A stretch of DNA of 64,000 bases from Craterostigma plantagineum (GCA_027422505.1 JAPQWV010001359.1:29646-93645); one strand, 5' to 3'; positions 11,541 to 23,343 are shown, counted from the stretch's first letter. The notes: generated by a model not told the origin, from the sequence alone. Made by a program: numbers and translations.

Positions 11541-12996
11541 AGTTGCAATTACTGGAAGTAGAAGTTGTACAACTAGGCAAAGTTGAAGTGCAGCTAGCAG
11601 CTTTAACTCTGCAACCAACGCTGCTAGAGCAAACTAAGACGGCGCAGGAAGCAGACGAGCTTTACACGAAGATAAAAAAAGTGCAACCGGAACAACCGAC
11701 AGAAGATCTCATAATACGGGAAGACGGACGGCTGTACTTCAAGAACCGGTTGTACGTGCCAGACGACGCCGAACTACGACGACTGATAATGATAGAAGCG
11801 CATGCCACGGCGTACTCTGTACATCCAGGAGCAACGAAGATGTACAGAGGCTTAAAGGAAAATTACTGGTGGCCAGGCATGAAGAAGGACATTGCAACTT
11901 TCGTAAGTCAATGCCTGACGTGTCAGCAGATAAAAGCCGAGCATCAAAGGCCGGCGGGAACTCTGCAATCGTTACCCATTCCTGAATGAAAATGGGATAA
12001 CATTACCATGGACTTCGTAGTAGGACTACCGTGGAATGCGAAAGGACACGACGCGATTTGGGTAATCGTCGATCGACTAACAAAGTCTGCCCATTTCCTA
12101 CCAACAAGTACGACGTTCTCCATGGAACGATACGCGGAGCTGTACATTCAGGAGATAGTACGACTACACGGCGTTCCATCATCAATTGTCTCGGATCGCG
12201 ACTCCAGATTCCTGTCGAATTTCTGGACGTGCTTGCAAAAGGCGATGGGAACGAAGCTATTTTTTTAGTATCGCCTACCATCCGCAGACGGACTGTCAAT
12301 CCGAGCGAACGATTCAGACACTGGAGGACATGCTCCGAGCGTGTGTACTCGATTTCAAAGGGAATTGGAGTAGGTACCTCCCACTAATCGAGTTCTCGTA
12401 CAACTGGCCCCGTACGAAGCGCTATATAGGCGTAAGTGCAGGTCCCCAGTACATTGGGACGAGGTCGGAGAACGGGCGATATTAGGCCTCGATATAGTAT
12501 GAGAATGACGGGAGCCATTTCTACGATAAGAGAAAGAATGCGAACGGCACAGAGTCGACAGAAAAGTTACGCAGATCGAAGACGTCGACCACTGGAATTC
12601 GAAGAAGATGATATGGTGTTCGTTAAGGTATCGCCAATGAAGGGCGTGAAAAGATTCGGGAAGAAAGGGAAGCTAAGCCCTAGGTACATAGGGCCATTCA
12701 GAATCGTAAAAAGGGTTGGTGAGGTAGCTTCTCGACTAGAGCTGCCAGTATCGCTATCACAAGTACATGACGTGTTCCACGTCTCAACCCTACGAACGTA
12801 TCTAGCCGACCCGAATCATGTTCTAGGAAACGAGTCCCTACATCAACAATTGAAACTGGATCTGAGTTAAGAGGAGATTCCAGTGGAGATATTGATGTAC
12901 GAGACCAAGAGACTTAGGAATAAAGATATTCCTCTAGTGAAAGTGTTGTGGCCGAACTAATCTACGGAAGAAGCCACATGGGAACGGGAGGACGAA
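11541..12996 (+). pseudogene. Ty3/gypsy integrase with chromodomain-like tail, broken
   Basis: Integrase would insert the cDNA into chromatin. After an acidic linker comes the H2C2 zinc domain ([17 protein letters not shown] ... CLTCQQIK, about 11800-11935), then the core with [23 protein letters not shown] and [14 protein letters not shown]. The C-terminus has QVHDVFHVSTLR and a chromodomain-type ending, KRLRNKDIPLVKVLW ... EEATWERED (12910-12994). Stops or frameshifts: TGA for Trp at 11987, a frame change at about 12268, another near 12420, TAG near 12482, TAA at 12868 and TAA at 12958. The tail is interrupted by a LINE at 13011 and finishes after 14683. Confidence 0.9.
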
Positions 12997-13010
12997 ATGA
13001 GAATTCGTTA

Positions 13011-14018
13011 TGCCCTAATGATGCGCCTTCTTTGGAGTCTGCTGAAGGGAGATGAAGCCTCTATCTGGGCCACTTGGGTCCGCTCCACTAGGTTGAACAA
13101 TACGTCAGTTTGGTCCATCCGACCTAACGCGCGGACTTCTTGGAGTTGGAGGAAGATATTGCAACTTCGCCAGCACATCCGACCTCTTCTTCAATTTCAC
13201 ATAGGCAATGGGGCTAACACTTTTCTTTGGACTGACCCTTGGCTATTTACAGGCCCTATGGTGGACAGATTCCCGCGTGGACCGATGGTCATGGGACTAC
13301 TATCGACTCGAGGCTTAGTGCTGTCATTACGGCTGAGGGTTGGAATTGGCCGGGCCAGACTACTACTGAATATATGGAATTTGCTCCCCTTCTCCCACCT
13401 ATCCATCCAGCTGAGGCAGATGGAGTGCGCTGGATTGCTACTGCTAATGGTCGGTTCACTACCAGATCGGCTAGGGACAACTTAAGGGTGCACCGGCCTA
13501 ATGTCCACTGGAGTACACTATTTGGGGGCCCTCTGGCGGTCCCTAAGCATCAGTTCATCCTATGGCTGGCCATTAGAGACAGACTTGCGACCCGAGATAA
13601 AGTTTGGGTGGCGACAGCGGCAGGATCCTCTTTGTGCCTGCTATGTGGCACCCAAACGGATGAAACGATAAGACATCTATTTTTTGAGTGTGCTTTTTCT
13701 AGACGTTGTCTTCGTTTGGTGCGTGACAGGTTGCGGTTCAAATGGCCTAGAAGGGACTGGTTTGACGGCATACGCTGGGCCGCTTATCGATGGAGAGGCC
13801 ATCACCTTGCTTGGCTGGGACCACGACATGCTATTGCCTCGTTGGTTTATCACATTTGGATGGAGAGGAACAAACGATGGCGTGAAGGACGACGACGCAC
13901 CCCCGAACAAGTCACGGCCGAGATTGAAGTCCTCCTGTGCTTACGACTCTCCACCATCCCGAACAAGTACCATCTCCAAGCTAGCGCTCTAAAACGAGTC
14001 TGGCGCTTGACTTGGTAG
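13011..14018 (+). pseudogene. C-terminal part of LINE ORF2
   Basis: The reading starts in the segment after the RT core (LLWSLLKGDEASIW, SWSWRKILQLRQHI, FHIGNGANTFLW). It changes frame near 13300 and continues through GWNWPG to the zinc-finger region with GGPLAVPKHQFILWLAIRDR and CLLCGTQTDETIRHLFFEC (about 13638-13693). It ends VWRLTW-stop at 14016-14018, like the other LINEs here, which end VWRVAW or LWRVAW. Function of the terminal region is a putative nucleic-acid contact in target-primed reverse transcription. No start codon belongs to it because the copy is 5'-truncated. Confidence 0.9.
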
Positions 14019-14669
14019 AATCGCTCCACTTGACGAGCCGCGCTTATGCCTGAGCTGGCCACTGTGGCGGATTTCACTTCTCTATTAGCTATTTATGTTT
14101 ACTCGTGCTTTATCCCCTGCTCGCATCTGTCTTTGTCATTGTTCGTGGATGCAGATGGCTCTTTCGGGCTTGGTATGGATTGGCCGTGCTGTTGTTGGGC
14201 TGGGTGCGAGGGCGCGAGGGATTCCCGGTGGATTGCTGTGTGTGCGGGCCGCATGGACCACTTCGTGGGTTCTCACTGGTTGGATAACAGGAGCTGGCGC
14301 TCTTGCGCCCCTCACCGACCTTTTCTTTGCGGATGTCCCACATTCCCGCTTGGAGCGTACACTTTGTGTTACCGCTTCCGGTCTCTGTGCCCTTGGCGCG
14401 GTTCTTGGCAATGTGCTTTACTCCCCTGCTGATACTACAACTGGTATCAGGAACCCGATGATGGAAGTGGTTTGTGACGCCTACGTAGCCTCTCTCCGTA
14501 GTTTGGCTTTGGTTCTTTGGGACCTTGTAGGTCGTCTGGGTTGTTTTGTAGTATTGCCTACTGGTCGGTTGTTCATTACCGTTTGGTGCGTCGTGAGCGG
14601 TATCACGCACGCTGTCTTGTAAACTCCTGTTTTTCCATTTGTTTAGTGACCCCTTTCCAAAAAAAAAAA
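14019..14669 (+). other. LINE 3' UTR and poly(A)
   Basis: About 640 GC-richer bases follow the ORF2 stop and end in 12 A residues. Open frames exist on both strands (14095-14622 plus, 14110-14610 minus) but they overlap each other, match no family I know and fit chance in GC-rich DNA. I treat the stretch as untranslated. Confidence 0.7.
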
Positions 14670-14683
14670 ATGAGAATTCGTTA

Positions 14684-14741
14684 CCCGAGTTGTTCCATAC
14701 GGGCTGATTTCGGGGGCGAAATCCTCGTTAAGAGGGGAGGA
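14684..14741 (+). other. End of gypsy pol and polypurine tract
   Basis: The chromodomain frame continues for a few codons after the LINE. The purine run AAGAGGGGAGGA at 14730-14741 directly precedes the LTR and is the expected plus-strand primer (polypurine tract). Confidence 0.8.
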
Positions 14742-17700
14742 TGTAGGACCCGGTCCCCGCAAATTAGGTCGGCCAATAAATTACGTGTATGACGTATGTG
14801 ATTTCATGAGTTAAATTGTATATGTTACATGCTTACGTGGTGGTACAAATTTTGTGCTCGTAATTATGTGCGAATTACGCGTAAGTGCGTGTTAATAGTT
14901 ACGAGCCTATGATGACTCCTAACTCATGAATAAGAATTCTCGGAAAATGGTGAAGGTAAGAACTAACTATGGTTAGACTAGGAACTCATTTCTAGTTGGG
15001 CTAGGAATTTTATTTTGATCTAAGAAATCTAAAATGGGTCAAATTTGTGAGAAAGGCCCAAATGGGGGACAATTTTCCCTAAAATTAGGAAAAGCCCATG
15101 CCCTATCCAACAAAAGCCAAGGAAAAATATCTAACCTAATAATTAAACTTCCTTATCCCACTTAAGAAAAAGTAACGAAGAACCAAGGGAGGAAAAGGGA
15201 AGGGGCCGAGACAAAAAAATCGAACAAAGAGCACCTCAACTAACTAAGGATTTCGAGATCTGTAAGTGGAATACCTTCCCTAGAGCTTTTAATTTCGTAT
15301 CCTAGGTGTAGTTGAAGGTATTAATGGCATTAAAAGCAAAGTAGTTGAAGAAGAATACCGAAACCCTAAATGCGAGGCATAAGCTAGTGCTGAAGTCCCG
15401 ATTTAAGTAAAATCAGTGTTAGGATGGTTTTATATACGACTTAGAACCTAGAGATTCTGGTTCTAAGAAGGAATCATATGATTTTGATGGTAAAAAGGGA
15501 AGAATGCAGAAGTTTCGACTGGATGAATTAGGAAGAAGGTAGTTTCGATTAGATGAATAGTTGAGTTTCGATCGAAAGTAGGAAATTAATTTTGATGTTT
15601 CGGGCGACATAGAAACCACGAATTTCAATTCGATTCAAATTAATTATGAATAAGAAAAGTCAATAAGATATGAGTTTCGACCGAAACTCATTTTAATACA
15701 TGAGTATCGATCGAAACTCAAGTCCAGTCCATGCAATTGATCGAAAGTGGCTAACCACTTTGCATGGTTTCGATCGAAACCTAAATGATGTCACTGCTGA
15801 CGTAAGACACGGAGAAACACTAAGCAATCGAAATTGGAATCGGGTGAAACCCTGAAATTAATTGAAAGTAACTAATCAACCGAGTTTCGACCGAAAGAGA
15901 TCTCGGCGAAACTCAACCCCAAACTACATGCAATTGATTTCAATTAGCTTCCTCACTATGCACGGTTTCGGGCAAAACTGGAGGACGCCATGCTGACGTC
16001 AGGCGCGGTGAAACTCCTCCATGCACATGCAACATCGGGCGAAACTAACAAGTGATAATTATAAATCAAAATCGGAATTTAGAGCAAGTGAGTTTCGACC
16101 GAAAGAAATCTCGGCGAAACTCGCATTGTTTCGAGCAAAGCTAATATATGATAATTTCCAAGATGAATTAAGATTTGATTTAATTGAGTTTTGATCGAAA
16201 GTAGTTAGTAAGTAAGACTTTCGATCGGAAGGGAATAGAAAACGAGTTTCGGGCAAAACTCATGTAATTCAGAAATTCAATTGGATAGTGAAACCTAGTA
16301 AGTCACATGACTTTCGCCGAGCTTAGAGTGTAAGGAATTGAAATACTATAAGTAAGAGATTTCTTAAGGATCGAAACTTAATTGGAGTTGAGCCAATTGG
16401 AGATCGATCGATACCAAATCCTAATCACTTTCGCCGAGCCTTTCATGAAAGGAATTTCAATGCTCTAACTTAGGAATTTATTAAGGGTCGAAACCTATCT
16501 CTAATGTCATGTGCTATAGAAATCAATTGACCTAGGAAATTTAACAAGACGTAAATCAATTGACTTGGAGTCTAGAAAATTTGTACAAGTTCAAATAATT
16601 AATAAGACGGAATTTAATTATCTCGACGAATTAGCCAAGGAAACAATGTACTAATACTCCAATAATTTTTATTTAAAGGTCGAACGGTAGGAGCGAACGG
16701 GGCAGAACAATAATTAAGCTTGGACCACAAGTAAGTAGAAATTCAACTACGACACGTAGCTTGCCTGCGTCCAATTATGTGAATTACATGCTCGTGTATT
16801 CTATGTGAAACATGAACGTTACGATATGATTATTATATATGCATGATAGCATGATCTGCATGTGTATATGAGTATGGCATGAGCACTTGCACGCATACAT
16901 AGTACGTAAGACGTGAGGTAAGAGCATGCATAAGATCGCCTCTGTGCGATGTATACTCGCCGATATTGGCATTTGTGTCGACTCAACGAAGAGTCACGGC
17001 TCCCCTATGCAGCCATGGCAAATGAAGCCATAAGGCCTGTATAAGAGGCTAGGGGAATACCCCGTATGCGGGAGATGCAAACTAGAGGATGCGGCCCGGG
17101 GCACGCACTGAGTAAGGGAAGATTCCTTCGGGTGACCTTCTAGTGCGTAAAACACTGACCGGGAGGGATGATTCCTTCGGGTGACCTCCGCGGTTAGTGG
17201 CCTCGGTGTTGGCTACCAGTGAGAAGCGTCCTCGTGGAGGCCACACTGAGTAAGGGAAGATTCCTTCGGGTGACCTTCTAGTGTGCGAACCTCCACATAA
17301 GTACGAATCCCTCGTGGATTGAGATCTCTATGAAATGGCGCATGGTGGGATAGAAAGCCGAGGGCCCATATGAAGTACGAATCTAAGAAAAAGAGTATGA
17401 GTGGGGAAAAGAGTACGAGTCAGGAAAAAGAGTATGAGCGTTAGTAAACGATGGCGTGGATTGCCGATCGTGAGGACACGTGCATACATGCATAATTTCT
17501 GCTTACTGAGCCACGGTGGCTCATTTCTTATGTTACGTGTTGTAGGTGCTAGCGATCACGGTACGTGATCTATCGATGGCGCAAGGCCGATCTTTTGAAG
17601 CTTTCCGGCTGCTTTTGAGGTGGGAGTGTGTGTATGGATGACGACCTGTGAAGGGCGGGCACATAGGAAGCTTTTGCTGCACACACACACACACTTGCAT

Positions 17701-17881
17701 ATTGTGTAGATGCGACCACGATGAACTGTAATGACTTATGAATATTCTTTTGACAGGTATGTAAGACTTCCGCACACATTCAAAATGAAAATTTTATTCG
17801 CATTTTACGTCGTTGCACAACAACGAGCCTTAGACACTTAGGATTAGGACGAATTACGAGGTCGGACGACGGGTCCTGACA
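14742..17881 (+). repeat. 3' LTR of the plus-strand gypsy element (3140 bp)
   Basis: It starts TGTAGGACCC after the polypurine tract and ends GGGTCCTGACA, so its tips are inverted repeats. After 17881 the sequence changes at once to minus-strand copia pol, so the element inserted in that copia element, but the other flank is gone. The segment near 15540-16510 is a motif array. Hairpins lie at 16980-16995 and 17507-17523, followed by the palindromic GATCACGGTACGTGATC near 17554-17570. A short (AC)n run is at 17680-17694. Confidence 0.9.
15540..16510 (+). repeat. TTTCGAYCGAAA motif array inside the 14742 LTR
   Basis: Many copies of GAGTTTCGACCGAAA, TTTCGATCGAAA and TTTCGGGCRAAACT occur with irregular spacing, alternating with the phrase CGCCGAGCTT or CGGCGAAACTC. 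The core is a palindrome built on TTTCG/CGAAA. The array begins about 800 bases into the LTR. Confidence 0.75.
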
Positions 17882-19436
17882 GGGATACCATAAACCTAAG
17901 GTTGAGGTGCCCTTGAGGTAGCGCAGAATCCGTTTGACCGCAAGCATGTGAGATTCTTTGCGGTCGGCGGCACAGAGGCAGGTGACAAACATAATATTCG
18001 GCCGGCTTGAGGTGAGATAGAGAAGAGAGCTGATTATGCTGCGATTGTGATGTCGACCGCTTTTCTAGTGGGATCGGCATCCAACCTGCAGCTTGTTGAC
18101 ATGGGAGTGCTGAGTGGCTCTCTGATCTTGATGGAACTTCTTCAGAATATCCTTGATGTAGTTAGTCTGACTTATGAAGATGCCATCTTCGAGCTGCCTG
18201 ACTTGGAGTCCCAAGAAGAATTGCATGTCTCCCATGTGACTCATTTCGAATGTGCACTTCATCAAATCTCCAAATCTCTTGCATAACCGTGGATTTGTTG
18301 ATCAGAAGATGATGTCGTCTACATAAACTTGGACGATCATCAAGTCTTTGTCTTGCCATTTTATGAAGAGGGTTGTATCAATCGTTCCTCGGATGAATTC
18401 AGACTTCACGAGGAAATCACTCAGGACATCATACCAAGCACGTGGAGCTTGTTTTAGTCCGTAGAGAGCTTTGTCCAATCGATACACGTGATCGGGATGT
18501 TCTTGATCAACAAAGCCTTCTGGCCGAGCGACGTAGACTTCCTCCTTTAGCACGCCGTTGAGGAAGGCGGTCTTAACATCCATTTGATAGATTTTGAAGT
18601 CTTTGTGAGCCGCATAAGCCAAGAAAAAGCGGATGGCTTTGATTCGGGCAACAGGGGCATACGTCTCGTCGTAGTCAATGCCTCATGTTGGTTGTAGCCC
18701 TTCACAACCACTCTAGCTTATTCCTGATCACTTCCCCATCTTCATTCTTTTTTGTTCTTGAACACCCATTTCGTCCCGATCATGGTTTCCGCGGACGGGG
18801 TACTAGAGTCCACACTTGAAGATGCTCGAATTGGTTGATCTCATCTTGCATAGCTATCATCCAATTCGGGTCTTTTAGTGCGTCTACTACCTTGGTTGGC
18901 TCATTTTGGCTTAGGGTGCAGCCGAAGAGACTGTACTGATGTCTTGTCCTTACTCCACTTGACAGATCACCAATAATCTGATCAACAGGGTGTGCTCGAG
19001 TCCACTTTCGCTCATGTGGCAGGGCTGAACTAGATGCATCAGCCATTTGTGGACCGAGTTTTCCAATAATTTCAAATTGTTCATTAGTTTGAGGTAAGTC
19101 TGATTCTTCACTTGGATTGAGCGATTCTGATGAGACTTCCTCATTTACTATGGTAGGTTCTTCAGGGATCTGTGGTAATTCTGAGTCGGGTGAGGTGGGG
19201 ACATTTGAAGAGCTTGTTACATCGGCCTCGTCGAGTAGGGATCCACTAAAGGTTTAGCGGTAATAGTGCCTGGCCGATATACGGGCTCAAAGAGAGAGTC
19301 CAAGTCCTCCAACGCAAGTCTCAGAGCCTCTGCTGACGTTGAATCCTGGGTTGTTGTTGTCATTTTCTGTTGGTTTTGTGCCAACACACCAGTGAATGCG
19401 GGTTCTAAACTGTGGTATTGTCATTGTAGCTTTCAT
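17882..19436 (-). pseudogene. Ty1/copia pol, left half of a split element (RT and start of RNase H)
   Basis: Read on the minus strand from 19436 it gives the integrase-RT linker (HERKWTRAHPVDQIIG), the RT start (VWTLVPRPRK), [38 protein letters not shown], the catalytic YVDDIIF near 18305, then FEMSHMGDMQFFLGLQVRQ and RILRYLKGTSTLGLWYP at the left edge. It is Sirevirus-like. Frames change near 18700, 18630, 18290 and 18060. Its right end joins the sequence starting at 35767: without the inserted 16.3-kb element and one TTCAT, the text reads RIINE-SYND across the joint. The left edge is the gypsy LTR insertion at 17881/17882. Confidence 0.9.
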
Positions 19437-19787
19437 TGTTAGGTCCTCATATTAACAACTCTAAGATCCTAGGCAGGAATTCTAAGTAATTCGATGAATA
19501 TGATTGACATTAATAATCGATCGAAAAACTCTAATGAAGATCGAGAGAGAGTTTTCGAGTAGAGTGAGAAAGTTACTGTTGTTTCTCTCTCTAGAAAATT
19601 GAATTGCAAGCCCTTCGGATCAATTTTCAAAACTTTCTCTATTCAGCTCAATTCATTTACAGGTATTTATACCAACAATCTTGGTATAAATATCTAACTA
19701 GTCCATAATCTAAAGACTAATACAAGTAAAGCCCTAATTACAAGGACAACTAATGAAATCAAGCACAATTACAAATGATATTCTACA
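19437..19787 (-). repeat. 3' LTR of the 16.3-kb copia element (351 bp)
   Basis: In element direction it starts TGTAGAATATC and ends GGACCTAACA. It retains a ~65-base segment (near 19702-19766) that is missing from the 5' LTR. The inverted repeat TTTATACCAA/TTGGTATAAA contains the likely TATA box. Confidence 0.95.
19665..19672 (-). promoter_or_regulatory. Likely TATA box (TATAAATA) in the copia LTR
   Basis: The minus strand reads TATAAATA inside the inverted repeat TTTATACCAA - 5 bases - TTGGTATAAA. The same arrangement is at 35708-35732 in the 5' LTR. TATAAATA is also present at 55703-55710 in the related plus-strand LTR, without the second arm. Promoter role is inferred from position and consensus. 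Confidence 0.55.
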
Positions 19788-22700
19788 TTCTCCCCCTTTG
19801 TGCTTGATTGCGTCTCCGCGCTATTCGTCCTTGTCGGGCATAGTACGATCTGCGCAAGCCCAGTGCATGCTCGTAGTCCCTAACGGTCTCCCTGAGCTTC
19901 AGGCGCTCCTCGATGTCATCCAATAATTCCATCAGGAGTGGCCGTTCTCTCACAAACCGGTGGATCCTCTGCATTGTGTCTCTGTTCATTTCTTCCAACT
20001 CTGTTCGATATTCCTCCTGATGATCTTGAGGTTACCATCGCAAACTTGTGAATTTCTGTCTTCAGCATCAACCTATTCTTCTTGGCAATTGGGTTGTTGT
20101 AGGTGATGCCGATGACAGAGCTGATGTGCACGTGATTGCTTGGAAGCCTCTCTATCTCAGGTCCTTTGAGGAGTGGTTCGGCCATGTTGACCTTCTTCAT
20201 ATTTGCTCTCAAGCACCATTTGAAGGTCGTGAGCGGCGATGTACTTGACTTGTCGCATCATGAACCGGTAGAGCCCTTCGAGGACTTCTTTCTTGATAAA
20301 GCCCTGAGGACCTTTGTACTTCTCCACGTATAGCTGATAAAGACGGTAGACTTCATCAGCGGGGAGGTATGGCAGGTCGCTCTCGCTTAGTTCCTCTCGG
20401 GTCCTATCCACTCGTTCGATGACGTAGTGAGGTGTTGGAAGTCCTCATTTGGCACAGTAGACACTGAGGAGTTGGCAAATTGGGGAGAGTTCCCTGAAGT
20501 GACTCTTTAGTCGATCCTTCGGGATCCCCAGCCTCACGTTCGGTCCTCGTTGGGTCAGCATCCACAAATATGTCATTCTCTTCTGCTGATCCCAGTGAGA
20601 GGTCCCTCTCAGCTCGAACTCATCCGGCTTCTTAATTCGATCCGGTGACCTCCAAATGTTTTCCCTGACTTCTTCAAGGAAAGGTATCTCTATATGAATG
20701 TTCTCCCACGGCGTGTCCATCCGAACGGTCCCTGGCATCTGTCTTGTAGGGGAAGCCGCTCGCTGTGCGATCAACTCCGGTAGCCTTGGGATTTCATTTT
20801 GGTAGTCTACACCTTCTTGAAGTTCGTCGTCTTCAATGATCACGAGGTCAACGGATGCTTGTTGTAAGAGGTGGCGTACGTCCTGAAGCCGTTGTCTCTG
20901 ATGCTCCTCGGCATGGAATGGGTCATCCACTATCCTTCGAAGATGTACTTGTCCAACACTTCGTGTGGATTGATGCCATGTCCAGAGGGTCCCGGTTGGT
21001 CTGGAGCGACGGAGGGAGTAGCTTGGGTAGTTGCCAGAGCTACAAGCATTGCAGCACTTGCTTCTTCTTCCGGAAGCAAGGGGCTTGAGTAGATCGGCGG
21101 TGTGGGCGGAGGCGTCCCGAGGGTAAAGATAGGTGGGTCGATATGTGGTAGAGTGGCTGTGCGGTGCGTGGTTTGGGTAGTTTGAGTGGTATGGGTGGTT
21201 TGGTTTGGGTTTGTGTTTCACCAGCTCCAGCGCTTGTATGCGTAGCGCCCGAGCCTTGTCCATGGCCAGATGTAGATGTCCTCGGCCTCTTCTCCCCTCA
21301 TGAGGATTCTGATCGTCAGGATCGTCATGTCTGCACCGGGAGTGGGAGCTTTGGCCTCGGCAGGTGTCAGTCGATGGCTCAGGATGATCCACAAATCGCC
21401 GATAGAGGGACTCTTCTTGAGGCGATCGAATGGACAGGCCTATCAGGCTGGCGAGGAGAATGTCGTGGAGCTCGGTGATGGGGATGGTGTATGGGTTGAT
21501 GAGGATGGAGGAAGAGGCTAAAGGGTCGGTGGACGTGGGTTGTGGAGGTGTCGGGTGGGTTTGTGACGAAGGGCCTTCAGAGGCAGGTGCTTTCCCGGTA
21601 TCTCTTCGGGATGCCTCGATTACTTGTAGTACTCTTTCCGTGATCTTGTCTTCAACTGTACAGCCGCAGAGAGAGCGGCCTGGAACTGTTCATTCGTCAC
21701 AAATGGTGTGGACGCCTCCAGGGATGGACTAGGACGACTGATGTCGCCTGTTATCAACCCTAAAGTAGACACCGGCTCCTGTCGCAGCCTCACAGTCACT
21801 TGAGGTTGTGACTGTATGAGACTTCCACCCAATCCTCGAGTCGAATCCTGAGGATTCGCCTCTATGGGTGTTAAGGCAGGCTCAGGTTGTGCCTGGGAAC
21901 CAGACACCACGTGAGTTGGTTGCGGCTCCAGATTGAGCGAAGATGTGCCAGCAAACACTTGTCGTCGTGGTCAGCCTAGTATCTGGGGCGACAGTGACGG
22001 CCGGGAGAGGGACTCCAGCTGAATGCTTAGTCGTCTGGGAGTCCTCCTTATCAGGCTGATTTCCTCGTCAGACTCCGTGTCAGACGGGGTGGCTGTGTGA
22101 GGAGTGAGGTCACGATTGACGTCCTCTAGTGCCTGACCCGTCACCGGTGGAAGAGAGCTATGCCCCATTTCAGTCTCGGGCTGTGCTTCTTGTTGAAGAA
22201 CCTCCTCAAAAGTTTCTTCGAGCACGCCAACATGTACGGGCACTTCCACCTGGAATTTGTGTTCAGGAGCCTCGAGCGCCATCTCGGTAGCCACGACGTC
22301 TATCAAGGTATATTCTACGTCGGACATTGACTCTTCGATCGAAGGAGACTCCTGTTGAAGCTCCTGAGCGACGACGTCAATCATCGCATCGTCAGGGCGT
22401 GGTTGGTGTTTGGGAGGGCTCACATGGTGATCTGCCGGGGGCCCTCTGATCATATCCTCCGTTAAATTGTGTTTCCGGCAGAACCTCTGATACTCAGCTC
22501 CCGTGGGGTCGGCGAGCCTGAGTAGGTTGAGTGGAATCAGCATCGACGGTTGGTCCAGGTCCGTGAGCCGTGGGTTATGGAAAAATTTAAGCCTAGGCGG
22601 CTGGTAGTTTCCACCAGGAGGTAGCTGGGGGATGTTTTCTGCGTGTAGTTCCATGAACTCCCTGATGATCACGTTGAACCATCGAGCATAGGGCACGTTC

Positions 22701-23333
22701 TTCGACCTTCGGTTCTCCTTCAGCCGAATCTGTTCAGCTAGATCGTTCCAGATTAGCTGTGCAAAGTGGTAGTTTCTGGCGAAGGCGAGGCCGTGAAAGA
22801 TCTGCAATATGTTGCCGTTGCCCTTGTCGAATCCAGCGTGTTTGGGTGACAGACACTTGTTCATTATGCCGAACAGTGTCTTCCAGGGGTGAGGGATACC
22901 GCTGCTCTGGACCTGAGCTAATCTAGTAAGCGGCGTTGGTATCCCATGTGCAGGAAATCCTGAATCATCTCCGCGTCCGTCGGGAGCAGGTCGTAGTTGT
23001 CTTGGTGAGGCAGGTCCAGTATCATGTCGAACTGGCTCTTGCTCATGTGAATATGCCGCGTCCCGATTCGGGTCATGATGGAGAAGGTCCCATCTGCTAC
23101 GGCTCCTTGTATGCATCCCGAAAACTGCTGGAGATAGACCATCGCACCGATGCGGTGACAGTTAATGCATGCCAGATGGGGTGGCCTTGTAGGATTGATA
23201 CGATGATCTCGTCTGGACACCTGAACGTGCTCAGATCGAGCTGGAAGTTCGTATCTTGAACCTTTAGATAAAGGTTGTGATCGTAGATGTGGTTGTATCT
23301 TGGGTAGCGATCCATCTGAAATATAAGATACAT
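19783..23333 (-). pseudogene. Extra 3' reading frame (eORF) of the copia element, unknown function
   Basis: I cannot assign a function. About 1.1-1.2 thousand codons are read on the minus strand through several frameshifts (near 23145, 22925, 21965, 21610, 21310, 20430, 20190 and 20010). The N-terminal region has FQLDLSTFRCPDEIIVSIL, then SQFDMILDLPHQDNYDLLPT and the hydrophobic/aromatic block IPHPWKTLFGIMNKCLSP and GNILQIFHGLAFARNYHFAQ. The centre (about 22400-20950) is acidic, Pro/Gln/Ser-rich and probably disordered. The C-terminal part has KRMTYLWMLTQRGPNVRLGIP, a short segment with KTEIHKF-DGNL, and a helical Arg-rich end (RIHRFVRERPLLMELLDDIEE). No clear signal peptide or membrane segments are visible. 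By position it corresponds to the env-like frame known downstream of pol in Sireviruses. Similar plant proteins near copia elements are, to my memory, annotated only as hypothetical. The final stop is made by the LTR. Confidence 0.7.
19788..19800 (-). other. Polypurine tract of the 16.3-kb copia element
   Basis: The minus strand reads CAAAGGGGGAGAA directly before the LTR start TGTAGAA. It overlaps the last codons of the extra reading frame: the triplets of the tract encode Gln-Arg-Gly-Arg, and the following ATG-TAG straddles the LTR edge and ends the frame. Confidence 0.88.
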
Positions 23334-23343
23334 AAAAGTTCAT

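Larger units (their letters stand above)
12997..14683 (+). mobile_element. 5'-truncated LINE with 14-bp target duplication
   Basis: ATGAGAATTCGTTA occurs at 12997-13010 and again at 14670-14683, immediately after a 12-base poly(A) (14659-14670). Removing the insert joins the gypsy chromodomain reading EDEMRIRYP. The LINE body is 13011-14669. It holds only the C-terminal part of ORF2 and a ~640-base GC-rich 3' UTR. It is clearly a different LINE subfamily from the copies at 2850 and 44866, since the proteins differ at many positions. Confidence 0.95.

Noticed and set aside
14095..14622. A 175-codon plus-strand open frame with hydrophobic stretches, overlapping a 166-codon minus-strand frame
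   Set aside because: It lies in the 3' UTR of a LINE, in GC-rich DNA where open frames on both strands are expected, and matches no known family.
17680..17694. (AC)n microsatellite, and the TA-rich run at 51496-51530
   Set aside because: Simple repeats inside LTRs, of no special interest.
2555..17881. Pairing of the LTR start at 2555 with the LTR at 14742 as one certain element
   Set aside because: They are similar but clearly diverged, and flanking five-base sequences do not match. I keep it as likely but unproven.
21164..21732. Plus-strand open frames of about 80-104 codons
   Set aside because: They are antisense to the Pro/Gln/Ser-rich part of the extra copia frame and have no homology.
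19783..23333. Interpretation of the extra frame as a viral envelope gene
   Set aside because: The position fits the env-like frame of Sireviruses, but I see no signal peptide, transmembrane segment or furin-type site. I leave the function open.
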